A stretch of DNA of 45,914 nucleotides from Alkalicoccus sp. (GTDB lineage: Bacteria; Bacillota; Bacilli; Bacillales; Salisediminibacteriaceae), in NCBI GenBank assembly GCA_007692495.1, contig REBZ01000084.1, positions 1 through 45,914 of the forward strand. Reading direction: 5' to 3'. Shown piece by piece: positions 8,141-17,133 of this stretch (position 1 is the stretch's first letter; the number at the start of each line of letters is the position of its first letter). The position numbers were made by a program, and so were the translations under genes. Below the pieces are notes generated by a model. The model searched no databases. It saw only the letters and a list, made by a program, of their open reading frames with translations, and was not told where the DNA came from.

Positions 8141-9331
8141 TTAGAGCCAGGAAGAAATCATCATAGCCGTGTGCTCCCGCGTTTTTTCCCAGCGCGTACG
8201 GCTGCGCAGATAATCTAATGTGATTTTTTCACTGTGTTTGAAAAAGTCGGTTTCTACTTTTCCGACGACGCTGCTGATCCATTCGTCATCTTCAATTGTG
8301 CAGTTTACTTCATGGTTTAAGTTAAAGCTCCGCATATCAAAATTGGCCGTTCCGATATCGAGAATAGTATTATCGACGAGAATAATTTTGGAGTGGTAAA
8401 AACCATACTTGAACTGTCGGACATCCACGCCGGCTTCCAGGAGCTCCGCGAAATAATGAAGTGCCGCATCCTTCACTAACGGATGGTCTGGATTTTTCGG
8501 AATAAGTACGCGGACTTTAATTCCTCGTTTCGCGAGTTTAAGTACTTCCTTCTGCATTGCCGGCCCCGGAATATAGTAGGGGGTTCCGATTAACACGGAT
8601 TTTTCCGCCCGCTTGAAGAGCGAGGTGAAATGATCAGCGACGTGCTCCCCGTCAGAAGAAATAAACTGAATAGGTATTTCATTATCCGGCCGATGCTCCG
8701 GAAGCTCAATGTCCAGCTTTTCCCCGCAGGCGCTGTGCCAGTCTCTTGCAAACTGCCGGCCGAGCGAAGCGACCGCTACTCCCCGGATATAAAGATGATA
8801 ATCGCGCCAGGAACCGATCATTGGATCATTGCCTGTATATTCATCACCAACATTAAAGCCGCCGACGTAGGCATGTTCCCCATCGATAACAGTCACTTTA
8901 CGGTGGTTCCGCTCGTTAAGAGAATAAAAAAGGAAAGGGAGTTTCGGCTTCTGTGAATAGACGAGATTTACCCCGGCTTCTTTTAATTCCCGGCGTTTTG
9001 CTGGGGCGATACGGGCACCGAGCCAGTCGATTAAAAGATTGACGGTCACCCCTGCTCTGGCTCTTTCCATCAAGGCATCCATAATATCAGAGCCTACCTC
9101 ATCATTTCTGAAAATATAAAAGTTCATATAAATATGATTCTCCGCTCTGCGGATACGTTTAAGCATGTGGGCAAACAGTTCATCCCCGCGCCGGAAAAAA
9201 CGTGGTTTTCCGCTCGTGAAATCCGGCGGCTGAAAATGTTCTTTTTTCTTTTGATGTGCTTTCTGACCGAGATACAGATCCAGCGATATCCACGCAGCAA
9301 CCGCTGCAGCTGTCCAGCGTAATTTTTTCAT
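8141..9331 (-). CDS. Cardiolipin synthase (phospholipase D superfamily)
   Basis: Condenses phosphatidylglycerol to cardiolipin at the membrane. 396 residues from ATG 9331, chosen because GGGAGGAC lies 7 bases upstream (an upstream in-frame start at 9364 has none). One N-terminal membrane segment (WTAAAVAAWISLDLYLG), then two phospholipase D HKD motifs: HRKVTVID and HSKIILVD, each followed by the GG/GT..N..D/R elements. Length and single membrane segment match B. subtilis YwjE (ClsB), and as there it sits beside fadF (ywjF), divergently oriented here across a long gap. It could also act on other phospholipid head groups. Confidence 0.9.
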   Translation of the reverse strand: MKKLRWTAAAVAAWISLDLYLGQKAHQKKKEHFQPPDFTSGKPRFFRRGDELFAHMLKRIRRAENHIYMNFYIFRNDEVGSDIMDALMERARAGVTVNLLIDWLGARIAPAKRRELKEAGVNLVYSQKPKLPFLFYSLNERNHRKVTVIDGEHAYVGGFNVGDEYTGNDPMIGSWRDYHLYIRGVAVASLGRQFARDWHSACGEKLDIELPEHRPDNEIPIQFISSDGEHVADHFTSLFKRAEKSVLIGTPYYIPGPAMQKEVLKLAKRGIKVRVLIPKNPDHPLVKDAALHYFAELLEAGVDVRQFKYGFYHSKIILVDNTILDIGTANFDMRSFNLNHEVNCTIEDDEWISSVVGKVETDFFKHSEKITLDYLRSRTRWEKTREHTAMMISSWL

Positions 9332-9380
9332 GTCCAGTCCTCCCGTTTCCTTACAATTCAGCATAGCTTTTCATTTCTTC

Positions 9381-9389
9381 ATTATAACA
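9381..9389 (-). promoter_or_regulatory. Extended -10 promoter of cardiolipin synthase
   Basis: On the minus strand TGTTATAAT, a TGnTATAAT extended -10, lies about 50 bases before the start codon. No good -35 is seen. Confidence 0.5.
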
Positions 9390-9429
9390 AAACTGCTCCG
9401 GGAGCGTTATTTTTTGCACTGAAAGAGAA

Positions 9430-10030
9430 AACTTTTTAAATAAGGCTCTGTTTGGTGTTGTGGGCTTGAGGAAACTTCGCTCCCAACCTGCCGTGGAGGA
9501 GATCTCCGGGTGGCACTGGCGTCCTGCGGGATCATCTGACCATTTTCTTCCATTGGCGTCCGCCGGTTTCCGCTTCATTTTTCTATCCATTACAGTGGAA
9601 AGCCTTCTGTTTCCAGGAACGAATTGTTCTGTGAAAAAACGAGTGCCAAGGCGATTTTTCAAGACGCCTGCGGAAAAAGAAAGCTGAAAGATCCTCCCGG
9701 ACGGAAGGGACAGCCGAAAGCTTTCTCCGCGACTGGTGAAAATAGCCGCAGGTACTCTTCTATCAAAATGGAGTTTTAAAAGAGACATTGATGCAATGAA
9801 AAATGCACCATAAAAATGAAAATATCCAGCGCTGTGTAACGAAAGCGGGGATACCCGGAGGAACAGCCCGTTCGAGAATCCATCTTGGCGGACTGTTTCC
9901 CCGCCAAAATCAGGCGGGAACAAGCCCTCGGGTAAGCCCCGCCGAGAGTGCAGCAGCGTTATGTCCATTTCATAAACGAGCTATTTTCAAGGCAGCTTTT
10001 TAAATAAAAGCTTCTGTTGGAGCCTTATTT
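9430..10030. other. Long non-coding gap with degenerate GC-rich repeat remnants
   Basis: Between cls and fadF no open frame looks coding: a 205-codon minus-strand frame (9351-9968) has no family resemblance and low-complexity composition. Phrases such as CCTGCGGGATCATCTGACC (9525), GCTGAAAGATCC (9685), CTTTCTCCGCG (9720) and short inverted GC-rich arms near 9890-9950 recall the dispersed repeat family at 25061, 33381 and 33671, so this is probably a pile of decayed copies. Confidence 0.4.
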
Positions 10031-10188
10031 TAAATTATATGATCTGGGGGGAGGAGCCAGCGGTCAGCTGAGGGCAATGACGCCTTCATTAAAAACTATG
10101 CTTTTCAGGAAGCAGCCCAGTGAATCGGAAAGTATAAGCTGCAGCAGACGATTATAAAAATGAACTCAGATTTCATACGCAGCTGAAC

Positions 10189-10225
10189 AGAAAACGCTTT
10201 CACTTTTTGCTCAGTGTGCTATAAT
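10189..10225 (+). promoter_or_regulatory. Upstream fadF promoter with CcpA cre-like site
   Basis: AGAAAACGCTTTCA (10189-10202) matches the cre consensus TGWAARCGYTWNCW at 13 of 14 positions. It overlaps the expected -35 of an extended -10, TGCTATAAT, whose TATAAT is at 10220-10225. CcpA binding here would block the promoter in rich sugar. Confidence 0.6.
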
Positions 10226-10272
10226 TACGAAGGAGAAAAGAAAAAAAGTGTTTTTTTGTAAAAAAATATTTC

Positions 10273-10309
10273 TGAATGAATGCTCATTCATTGTAAACTA
10301 TGCTATAAT
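10273..10309 (+). promoter_or_regulatory. FadR operator overlapping the proximal fadF promoter
   Basis: TGAATGAATGCTCATTCA (10273-10290) has perfect 7-bp arms and fits the Bacillus FadR (YsiA) consensus. An extended -10 (TG at 10301, TATAAT 10304-10309) follows, so the operator covers the -35 region. Long-chain acyl-CoA would lift repression. Confidence 0.9.
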
Positions 10310-10360
10310 AATTTCACAACCAGCCAATATTTTACTAACACATAGAAAGGAGCACCCCCC

Positions 10361-12463
10361 ATGAATCCGATAGTTATTAACTGGATTATGTTTCTGCTTG
10401 TAACCGCTTACGCTGTATATCTTTTTGCAAGGCTCGTTAAAACGCGTATCGATTACATCAAGCTGGGGCATAAACCGAAATTTTTGGCCTCCACGAAGGA
10501 GCGCATCAACGCCATGGTCGTCATGGTGTTCGGCCAGAGCAAGTTATTGAAGGATAAGAAAAGCGGGATTATTCACGTCCTCTTTTTCTACGGCTTTCTG
10601 CTCGTACAGTTCAGCGCCATCGACGTCATCTGGAAAGGACTGAACCCGGGAAGTCATCTTCCGCTCGGTCCGGTCTATCCATTCTTTACGTTTTTCCAGG
10701 AAATTGTCGTCGTTCTCATTCTCGTCGCCGTCGTGTGGGCTTTTTACCGGCGCTACGTGGAAAAGCTTGTCCGCCTGAAGCGGAACTTTAAAGCCGGCCT
10801 CGTGCTCATCTTTATCGGCGGGCTGATGATCTCCAAGCTCTTCGCCAAGGGGATGGAATTTATCTGGCTCGGCAAAGAGCTGACGATGTTTGAACCGATC
10901 GCTTCCGGTATCGCTGCGGCAGCCGCACCGATCGGGGAAACTGCGGCAGCCGCCGGCTTCTTCTTTTTCTGGTGGGCCCATCTTATGTTCCTGCTCGTGT
11001 TTCTCGTTTACATTCCGCAGTCGAAGCACGCCCACCTCATCGCAGGACCGGCAAACGTCTGGCTCGGACCGACACATAAGCGCGGACAGCTGGAGCCGAT
11101 TGATTTTGAAGATGAAGAAGCAGAAAAATTCGGGAAGAACCAGATCGAAGATTTCGACCAGAAGCAGCTGCTCGATCTGTATGCCTGTGTGGAGTGCGGA
11201 CGCTGTACGAATATGTGTCCGGCAACAGGCACCGGAAAGATGCTTTCGCCGATGGATCTTATTTTAAAGATGCGGGATCATCTGACGGAAAAAGGGGCCG
11301 CAGTCACGTCCCAGAGCCCGTGGATGCCAACGCCTGCTTTCAAAAACACCCGCGGCAACCAGCTGGCAGCAGCCGGTCCGGAAGGTGTGAAAGGCATGGA
11401 AATCAACCCGTACGACGTGAACCTGATCGGGGACGTCATTACTGAAGAAGAGCTGTGGGGCTGCACGACATGCCGCAACTGTGAAGACCAGTGCCCGGTC
11501 ATGAACGAACACGTGGATAAAATTATTGATATGCGCCGCTACCTTGTCATGACCGAAGGAAAGATGGACCCGGACACCCAGCGCACGATGAAAAACATCG
11601 AGAAGCAGGGGAACCCGTGGGGCATCAACCGGAAAGAACGGGAGAAATGGCGCGACGGACGAGACGATATCGATGTACCGACGGTCCGTGAAATGAAAAA
11701 GCGCGAAGAAGAATTTGAGTTTCTTTTCTTTGTCGGATCGATGGGCTCCTACGACAACCGAAGCATGAAAGTGGCCCAGTCGTTTGCGAAAATCATGAAC
11801 GAAGCCGGCATCAAGTTCGCGATTCTCGGCAACAAGGAGAAAAACTCCGGGGATACGCCGCGCCGGATCGGCAACGAATTCCTGTTCCAGGAGCTGGCCC
11901 AGGCCAACATTGAGGAATTCGAGAAAAACGGCATTAAAAAGATCGTGACGATTGATCCGCATACGTACAATACGTTTAAAAATGAGTATCCGGACTTCGG
12001 TCTGGACGCGGAGATCTACCACCACAGCGAGCTGCTGTTCCAGTGGATCCAGGAAGGACGCATCAAGCCGACGTACGAAGTGAACGAGCAGATCGTCTAC
12101 CACGATTCCTGTTACCTCGGACGCTACAACGATGTGTACGATCCGCCGCGGGAAATTTTGAAGGCGATCCCGGGGGTCGAACTCGTGGAAATGGAACGCA
12201 ACCGCGAAAACGGCATGTGCTGCGGCGCCGGCGGCGGCATGATGTGGATGGAGGAAGACACCGGAACGCGCGTGAACATCGCCCGGACCGAACAGGCCCT
12301 CGCCACCTCCTCTTCCATGATCGGAAGCGCCTGCCCGTACTGCCTCACAATGATGAGCGACGGGACGAAGGCGAAAGAAGCGGAAGAGGACGTGCAGACG
12401 CTCGATGTTGCAGAAATTCTCGAACGCTCTATCGTGAAAAAAGAAGAACCGGCAGCCGTTTAA
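10361..12463 (+). CDS. fadF: Membrane Fe-S oxidoreductase FadF (HdrD/CCG-domain family)
   Basis: 700 residues. The first ~230 hold about five membrane segments of a heme-b/NarI-like domain. Two 4Fe-4S motifs follow (CVECGRCTNMCPATGTGK near 277 and CTTCRNCEDQC near 369), then two CCG/cysteine-rich domains ending in CCGAGGGMMWMEE and CPYC, which in relatives hold a further Fe-S centre. B. subtilis FadF (YwjF) is FadR-regulated; the family is thought to pass electrons from acyl-CoA dehydrogenases via ETF to menaquinone. Here it sits behind a FadR operator and ahead of two acyl-CoA dehydrogenases, which supports that role. Start ATG 10361 with AAAGGAGC. Confidence 0.93.
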   Translation: MNPIVINWIMFLLVTAYAVYLFARLVKTRIDYIKLGHKPKFLASTKERINAMVVMVFGQSKLLKDKKSGIIHVLFFYGFLLVQFSAIDVIWKGLNPGSHLPLGPVYPFFTFFQEIVVVLILVAVVWAFYRRYVEKLVRLKRNFKAGLVLIFIGGLMISKLFAKGMEFIWLGKELTMFEPIASGIAAAAAPIGETAAAAGFFFFWWAHLMFLLVFLVYIPQSKHAHLIAGPANVWLGPTHKRGQLEPIDFEDEEAEKFGKNQIEDFDQKQLLDLYACVECGRCTNMCPATGTGKMLSPMDLILKMRDHLTEKGAAVTSQSPWMPTPAFKNTRGNQLAAAGPEGVKGMEINPYDVNLIGDVITEEELWGCTTCRNCEDQCPVMNEHVDKIIDMRRYLVMTEGKMDPDTQRTMKNIEKQGNPWGINRKEREKWRDGRDDIDVPTVREMKKREEEFEFLFFVGSMGSYDNRSMKVAQSFAKIMNEAGIKFAILGNKEKNSGDTPRRIGNEFLFQELAQANIEEFEKNGIKKIVTIDPHTYNTFKNEYPDFGLDAEIYHHSELLFQWIQEGRIKPTYEVNEQIVYHDSCYLGRYNDVYDPPREILKAIPGVELVEMERNRENGMCCGAGGGMMWMEEDTGTRVNIARTEQALATSSSMIGSACPYCLTMMSDGTKAKEAEEDVQTLDVAEILERSIVKKEEPAAV

Positions 12464-12473
12464 CATCTGCTGC

Positions 12474-12517
12474 AAAAACACCCGCTCCGGCTTTGCCGCC
12501 GGCGGGTGTTTTTTTGT
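12474..12517 (+). terminator. Terminator of fadF
   Basis: AACACCCG and CGGGTGTT pair around an inner CCGG stem and run into seven T. Confidence 0.85.
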
Positions 12518-12548
12518 GTATGGAAAATGAGTTTTTTCCAGAAAAGAG

Positions 12549-12596
12549 CAGACAGAAAAGCTGATTTGATTTACAATGGGGATGAAAGCGCTTTTA
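12549..12596 (+). promoter_or_regulatory. Promoter of the thiolase-icmF operon with cre at the start site
   Basis: CAGACA (12549-12554) and TACAAT (12572-12577) are 17 bp apart. TGAAAGCGCTTTTA (12583-12596), 13 of 14 to the cre consensus, covers the expected +1, the classic position for CcpA repression. The mmg operon of B. subtilis, with similar genes, is likewise CcpA-repressed. Confidence 0.7.
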
Positions 12597-12613
12597 TTTT
12601 TTTAGAATTATTC

Positions 12614-12627
12614 TGAACGAGCGTTCA
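12614..12627. promoter_or_regulatory. Palindromic operator, probably for a TetR-family repressor
   Basis: TGAACGAGCGTTCA is a perfect 6-2-6 palindrome about 30 bp after the predicted start site. It differs from the FadR box but is similar in type. The TetR gene at 18054 in the same operon is the natural candidate binder (inference). Confidence 0.65.
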
Positions 12628-12709
12628 ATCGTTTGGAGCCGCTTCCAGATGTGTCATAGAGGAAGGGCACTACAGGATTACTTTTACAAAAATTACAGGG
12701 GGTCTGGAA

Positions 12710-13891
12710 ATGACTAGAACGGTAATTGTCAGCGGAGCAAGGACACCGGTAGGCCGTATGGGGGGAGCGCTTGCTTCCTTCACAGCAGCACAGCTTGGAG
12801 GAAAGGCTATCAAAGCCGCTCTCGAACGTGGAGAAGTTTCTCCGGAAAGCATTGATCACGTACTGATAGGATCCGTTCTCCAGGGCGGTCAGGGACAGCT
12901 TCCATCCAGGCAGGCGCAGCAGGAAGCCGGGATTCCGTGGCAGACCGGCACGGAAACGATTAATAAAGTATGTGCTTCCGGAATGCGTAGCGTAACGCTT
13001 GGAGACATTCTTATCCGTGCAGGAGAACAGGAAACGATTGTAGCCGGCGGCATGGAATCGATGAGCCAGGCACCTTATTTTGTGAAAGGAGCCCGTTCCG
13101 GTCTGCGGATGGGGGATCATTCCTTCACCGACATGATGATCCACGACGGTCTGACATGCTCGTTTACAGGAGCCCATATGGGAACCTACGGAAATAAAAC
13201 CGCGGAAGAGTACGGACTGACAAGAGAAAAACAGGATGAATGGTCCTATCGCAGCCACCAGAAAGCAGTGAAAGCGATGGAAGAAGGAAAGAATGAAGAA
13301 ATCGTACCGGTGGAAGTTCCTCAGCGTAAAAAAGATCCGCTCGTCGTAGAGCACGACGAAGCACCGAGGAAAGATGCTTCCATCGAAAGCCTGCAGAAGC
13401 TCCGTCCGGCTTTCGGTGCAGATGGAACGATTACGGCCGGCAATGCTCCCGGAGTAAACGACGGAGCTGCGGCAATGGTGCTGATGTCTGAAGAAAAAGC
13501 GGAATCCGAAGGGAAAAAGCCGCTCGCCGTTATTACCGGCCATACGGAGCTTGCCGTAGAACCGGAAAACTTTCCGAAAACACCGGGGCTTGTTATTAAC
13601 CAGCTGTTGGAGAAAACCGGTAAAAAACTGGAAGACATCGATCTTTTTGAAGTTAATGAAGCATTCGCAGCCGTCTCCCTTGCCAGCGGACAGATTGCCG
13701 GGCTCGATCCGGAAAAGCTGAACGTCAACGGCGGGGCAGTCGCAATCGGCCATCCGATCGGCGCGAGCGGGGCCCGGATTATTCTGACACTGGCGTATGA
13801 ACTGAAGCGACGGGGCGGAGGTACCGGTATTGCAGCCATCTGCAGCGGCGGAGGCCAGGGAGATGCTGTCATGATTGAAGTAACACCGTAA
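12710..13891 (+). CDS. Acetyl-CoA C-acetyltransferase (thiolase)
   Basis: Splits acetoacetyl-CoA (or a 3-ketoacyl-CoA) with CoA to give acetyl-CoA. 393 residues, the usual thiolase length. The nucleophile cysteine is in NKVCASGMRSV (~residue 88), and the C-terminal GHPIGASGAR and CSGGGQGDA motifs hold the catalytic histidine and second cysteine. First gene of a seven-gene operon ending in icmF; hbd follows after 23 bases. ATG 12710 has GGGGG 8 bases upstream. Equivalent to MmgA in the B. subtilis mmg operon; whether it favours acetoacetyl-CoA or longer substrates is not decided by sequence. Confidence 0.93.
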   Translation: MTRTVIVSGARTPVGRMGGALASFTAAQLGGKAIKAALERGEVSPESIDHVLIGSVLQGGQGQLPSRQAQQEAGIPWQTGTETINKVCASGMRSVTLGDILIRAGEQETIVAGGMESMSQAPYFVKGARSGLRMGDHSFTDMMIHDGLTCSFTGAHMGTYGNKTAEEYGLTREKQDEWSYRSHQKAVKAMEEGKNEEIVPVEVPQRKKDPLVVEHDEAPRKDASIESLQKLRPAFGADGTITAGNAPGVNDGAAAMVLMSEEKAESEGKKPLAVITGHTELAVEPENFPKTPGLVINQLLEKTGKKLEDIDLFEVNEAFAAVSLASGQIAGLDPEKLNVNGGAVAIGHPIGASGARIILTLAYELKRRGGGTGIAAICSGGGQGDAVMIEVTP

Positions 13892-13914
13892 AGAAGAACA
13901 AGGAGGCTTTTACA

Positions 13915-14766
13915 ATGGAAATCAAACAAATTATGGTGATCGGAGCCGGACAGATGGGATCGGGTATTGCCCAGGTCTGTGCTTCGGGAGGCTATGACGT
14001 ATATCTGCATGATCTGGAAGAAGCACTCGTAAAAAAAGGGAAAGAAGGCATCAGCAGAAGGCTGAAGCGGGAGGTGGAGAAAGACCGCATATCCGACGCG
14101 GATAAAGAACGGATTCTCCGTCGTATCCACGAATCAACAGACCTTTCCAATGCAGAAAATGTAGATATCGTTATTGAAGCAGCCGTCGAAAATATGGAAA
14201 TTAAAAAGACTCTTTTTCAGCAGCTTGATGACAGGGCTCCCGCCCACGCCATTCTTGCAACGAATACGTCATCGCTGCCGATTACAGAAATCGCTGCGGC
14301 AACAAAGCGCCCGGAAAAAGTCATCGGTATGCACTTTATGAACCCGGTACCGGTAATGAAGCTCGTCGAAGTTATCCGGGGGCTTCAGACTTCCGACGAA
14401 ACGTATAAAGCGGTGGCAGAACTGTCATCCGCACTGAAAAAAACATCAGTGGAAGTGAACGACTTTCCAGGATTTGTTGCTAACAGAATTCTCATGCCGA
14501 TGATTAATGAAGCCATTTACACGCTCTATGAAGGAGTATCTTCAGCAGAAGACATCGATGAAGTCATGAAGCTCGGCATGAATCATCCGATGGGGCCGCT
14601 TACGCTCGCTGACTTTATCGGACTCGATACGTGCCTCTACATTATGGAAACGCTCCACGAAGGGTTCGGCGACGATAAATACCGTCCCTGCCCTCTGTTA
14701 AGAAAATATGTAAAAGCCGGATGGCTCGGTAAGAAAAGCGGGAGAGGCTTTTACGCTTACGACTAG
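13915..14766 (+). CDS. 3-hydroxybutyryl-CoA dehydrogenase
   Basis: NAD(P)-dependent oxidation of 3-hydroxyacyl-CoA to the 3-keto form. 283 residues: a Rossmann domain opening with GAGQMGSGIAQ (residues ~9-19), the catalytic histidine in GMHFMNPVPVMKLVE, and the C-terminal helical domain with NHPMGPLTLADFIGLD. Length fits the short-chain Hbd/MmgB enzyme, which lacks a fused hydratase. AAGGAGG precedes ATG 13915. It feeds the thiolase encoded directly upstream. Confidence 0.95.
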   Translation: MEIKQIMVIGAGQMGSGIAQVCASGGYDVYLHDLEEALVKKGKEGISRRLKREVEKDRISDADKERILRRIHESTDLSNAENVDIVIEAAVENMEIKKTLFQQLDDRAPAHAILATNTSSLPITEIAAATKRPEKVIGMHFMNPVPVMKLVEVIRGLQTSDETYKAVAELSSALKKTSVEVNDFPGFVANRILMPMINEAIYTLYEGVSSAEDIDEVMKLGMNHPMGPLTLADFIGLDTCLYIMETLHEGFGDDKYRPCPLLRKYVKAGWLGKKSGRGFYAYD

Positions 14767-14780
14767 AAAGGGTGTGCAGT

Positions 14781-15923
14781 ATGAACCTGCAGTTTACAGA
14801 AGAACAGGAAATGACGCGGCGTATGGTACGCCAGTTTGCAGAAGAAAAAGTAGCTCCTGCTGTAAAGCAGATGGAGGAACACGAAACTTTTCCTTCAGAG
14901 ATCATTAAGCAAATGGGAGAGCTCGGACTGATGGGCATGCCGATTCCTGAAAAGTACGGCGGATCAGGCATGGATTATACGTCCTATATGATCGCAATCC
15001 ACGAGCTTTCGAAGGTCAGTGCTGCAGTAGGGGTGATACTCTCTGTACATACGTCCGTAGGTACGAATCCGATTCTTTATTTCGGGAAGGAAGAGCAGAA
15101 GCAGAAGTACATTCCAAAGCTTGCTTCCGGAGAATATCTCGGAGCCTTTGCTGTTTCTGAAGCCGGGGCGGGAAGCGATGTGTCCTCGATGAAAACGACT
15201 GCTGTTCTCAAAGGGGACCACTACGTATTAAACGGAACGAAAATGTGGATCACGAGCGGCGGCTATGCCGACACGTATATCGTATTTGCGAAAACAGGCA
15301 GTGAAGGAGGAAGCCGGGACATCAGCGCATTTATTGTAGAAAAGGATACTCCCGGCATGGAAGCGCTCACTCCCGAAAAAAAGATGGGACTCCACGGTTC
15401 GAGCACCACACCGCTTGCTTTCGATAACTGCCGCGTGCCGAAAGAAAACCTTCTCGGGGGAGAAGGAGACGGATTTAAAATAGCGATGGCCAACCTTGAT
15501 GCGGGAAGAATCGGCATCGCCGCCCAGGCTCTCGGCATCGCGGAAGGGGCGCTTGAGGCTGCCACAGCCTACGCCAAAGAAAGAAAACAGTTCGGAAAAC
15601 CGATCGGCCAGCACCAGGGACTCGGCTTTAAGCTGGCAGATATGGCGACTCAGGTGGAAGCGGCTAAGCTTCTCACGTACCGGGCAGCAGATCTGCGCAC
15701 CCGCGGCCTTCCTTCCGGTAAAGAAGCATCGATGGCCAAGATGTTCGCTTCTGACACGGCTATGAAGACAGCGGTCGAGGCCGTGCAGGTATTCGGAGGG
15801 TACGGATACACAGAAGAATATCCGGTGGAGCGGTTTTTCCGGGATGCAAAAGTAACGCAGATATATGAAGGAACAAATGAAATTCAGCGCATTGTTATTA
15901 ATAAGAGCCTTATGAAGCAGTAA
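14781..15923 (+). CDS. Acyl-CoA dehydrogenase, first copy
   Basis: FAD enzyme making the 2,3-enoyl-CoA. 380 residues from ATG 14781 (GAAAGGG 8 bases upstream; an in-frame GTG at 14772 is less likely). It has the substrate signature AVSEAGAGSDVSSMKT, the WITSGG flavin motif and the catalytic glutamate of [10 protein letters not shown] near the C terminus, as in short-chain (butyryl) dehydrogenases such as MmgC/AcdA. A second paralogue follows 56 bases on. Electrons would leave through ETF to FadF; no etf genes are in this window. Confidence 0.93.
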   Translation: MNLQFTEEQEMTRRMVRQFAEEKVAPAVKQMEEHETFPSEIIKQMGELGLMGMPIPEKYGGSGMDYTSYMIAIHELSKVSAAVGVILSVHTSVGTNPILYFGKEEQKQKYIPKLASGEYLGAFAVSEAGAGSDVSSMKTTAVLKGDHYVLNGTKMWITSGGYADTYIVFAKTGSEGGSRDISAFIVEKDTPGMEALTPEKKMGLHGSSTTPLAFDNCRVPKENLLGGEGDGFKIAMANLDAGRIGIAAQALGIAEGALEAATAYAKERKQFGKPIGQHQGLGFKLADMATQVEAAKLLTYRAADLRTRGLPSGKEASMAKMFASDTAMKTAVEAVQVFGGYGYTEEYPVERFFRDAKVTQIYEGTNEIQRIVINKSLMKQ

Positions 15924-15979
15924 AACATATTGAAGAACCGGCATTGTCGTCCGGAAACGAGTGAAAGGGGTAAATATTT

Positions 15980-17122
15980 ATGAATTTTCAACTGACAGAT
16001 GAGCAGGAAATGATCCGTAAAATGGTAAGGGATTTTGCAGAAAAGGAAGTGGAGCCGACGGCGGCAGAGAGGGACGAAGAAGAACGGTTCGACCGCGGCA
16101 TTTTTGATCAGATGGGAGAACTCGGCCTGACAGGGATCCCGTGGCCGGAAGAATACGGGGGCATCGGAGCAGACTATTTAAGCTACGTTATAGCGGTCGA
16201 AGAGCTTTCACGCGTCTGTGCCTCAACAGGTGTAACCCTGTCCGCACACGTGTCTCTTGCCGGGTGGCCGATTTATACGTTCGGTACCGAAGAGCAGAAG
16301 CAGCAGTTTCTCCGCCCGATGGCAGAAGGCCAAAAACTCGGAGCCTACTGCCTTAGTGAACCGGGATCCGGAAGTGACGCGGCAGCGATGAAAACGACAG
16401 CGAAACGTGACGGGGACGACTATATTCTCAACGGTTCCAAAGTGTGGATTACGAACGGCGGGGCAGCGGACCTGTATATCGTTTTTGCCATGACCGACGC
16501 AGAGAAAAAGCATAAAGGGATCACGGCCTTTATTGTAGAAAAAGGGATGGACGGTTTTACGATGGGCAAGAAAGAGAAAAAGCTCGGTATCCGCTCCTCC
16601 CCGACGCTGGAAGTAATTATGGATAACGTCCGCGTACCGGCAGGAAACCGTCTCGGAGAAGAAGGAGAAGGTTTCAAAGTCGCCATGACAACACTTGACG
16701 GCGGCAGAAACGGCATTGCAGCCCAGGCTGTCGGTATTGCCCAGGGAGCACTTGATAAAGCAGTGGACTACGCGAAGGAGCGGAAGCAGTTCGGAAAACC
16801 GATCGGCCAGCATCAGGGCCTCGGTTTCAAACTGGCGGATATGGCTACCAAAGTCGAAGCATCACGTCTTCTGACGTATCAGGCCGCCTGGAAAGAATCA
16901 GAAGGAGTTCCGTACGGAAAAGCTTCCGCCATGTCCAAGCTTTTTGCGGGAGATTCCGCTATGGAAGTGACGGTGGAAGCTGTGCAGGTATACGGCGGCT
17001 ACGGCTTTACAAAAGACTACCCGGTGGAGCGCTACATGCGTGACGCCAAAATCACGCAGATATATGAAGGCACAAACGAAATTCAGCGTCTCGTCATATC
17101 TAAAATGCTGATGCAGGACTAA
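15980..17122 (+). CDS. Acyl-CoA dehydrogenase, second copy
   Basis: 380 residues, collinear with the preceding dehydrogenase and identical to it over a 25-residue core around [16 protein letters not shown]. It has [21 protein letters not shown] and the catalytic glutamate in [18 protein letters not shown] precedes ATG 15980. Two tandem copies suggest division of labour between chain types, for example straight butyryl-CoA and branched isobutyryl- or 2-methylbutyryl-CoA; sequence alone does not tell which is which. Confidence 0.93.
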   Translation: MNFQLTDEQEMIRKMVRDFAEKEVEPTAAERDEEERFDRGIFDQMGELGLTGIPWPEEYGGIGADYLSYVIAVEELSRVCASTGVTLSAHVSLAGWPIYTFGTEEQKQQFLRPMAEGQKLGAYCLSEPGSGSDAAAMKTTAKRDGDDYILNGSKVWITNGGAADLYIVFAMTDAEKKHKGITAFIVEKGMDGFTMGKKEKKLGIRSSPTLEVIMDNVRVPAGNRLGEEGEGFKVAMTTLDGGRNGIAAQAVGIAQGALDKAVDYAKERKQFGKPIGQHQGLGFKLADMATKVEASRLLTYQAAWKESEGVPYGKASAMSKLFAGDSAMEVTVEAVQVYGGYGFTKDYPVERYMRDAKITQIYEGTNEIQRLVISKMLMQD

Positions 17123-17133
17123 GGAGGAAGACG

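Noticed and set aside
9351-9968. 205-codon minus-strand frame in the gap before fadF
   Set aside because: Runs over repeat remnants, overlaps the cls promoter and start region, and resembles no protein family.
11264-12481. 405-codon minus-strand open frame opposite fadF
   Set aside because: Shadow of fadF: no ribosome site, histidine/arginine-rich nonsense composition, and the opposite strand encodes an intact known family.
12608-13753. 381-codon minus-strand open frame opposite the thiolase
   Set aside because: Mirrors the codon bias of the thiolase gene; the promoter and operators on the plus strand would lie inside it.
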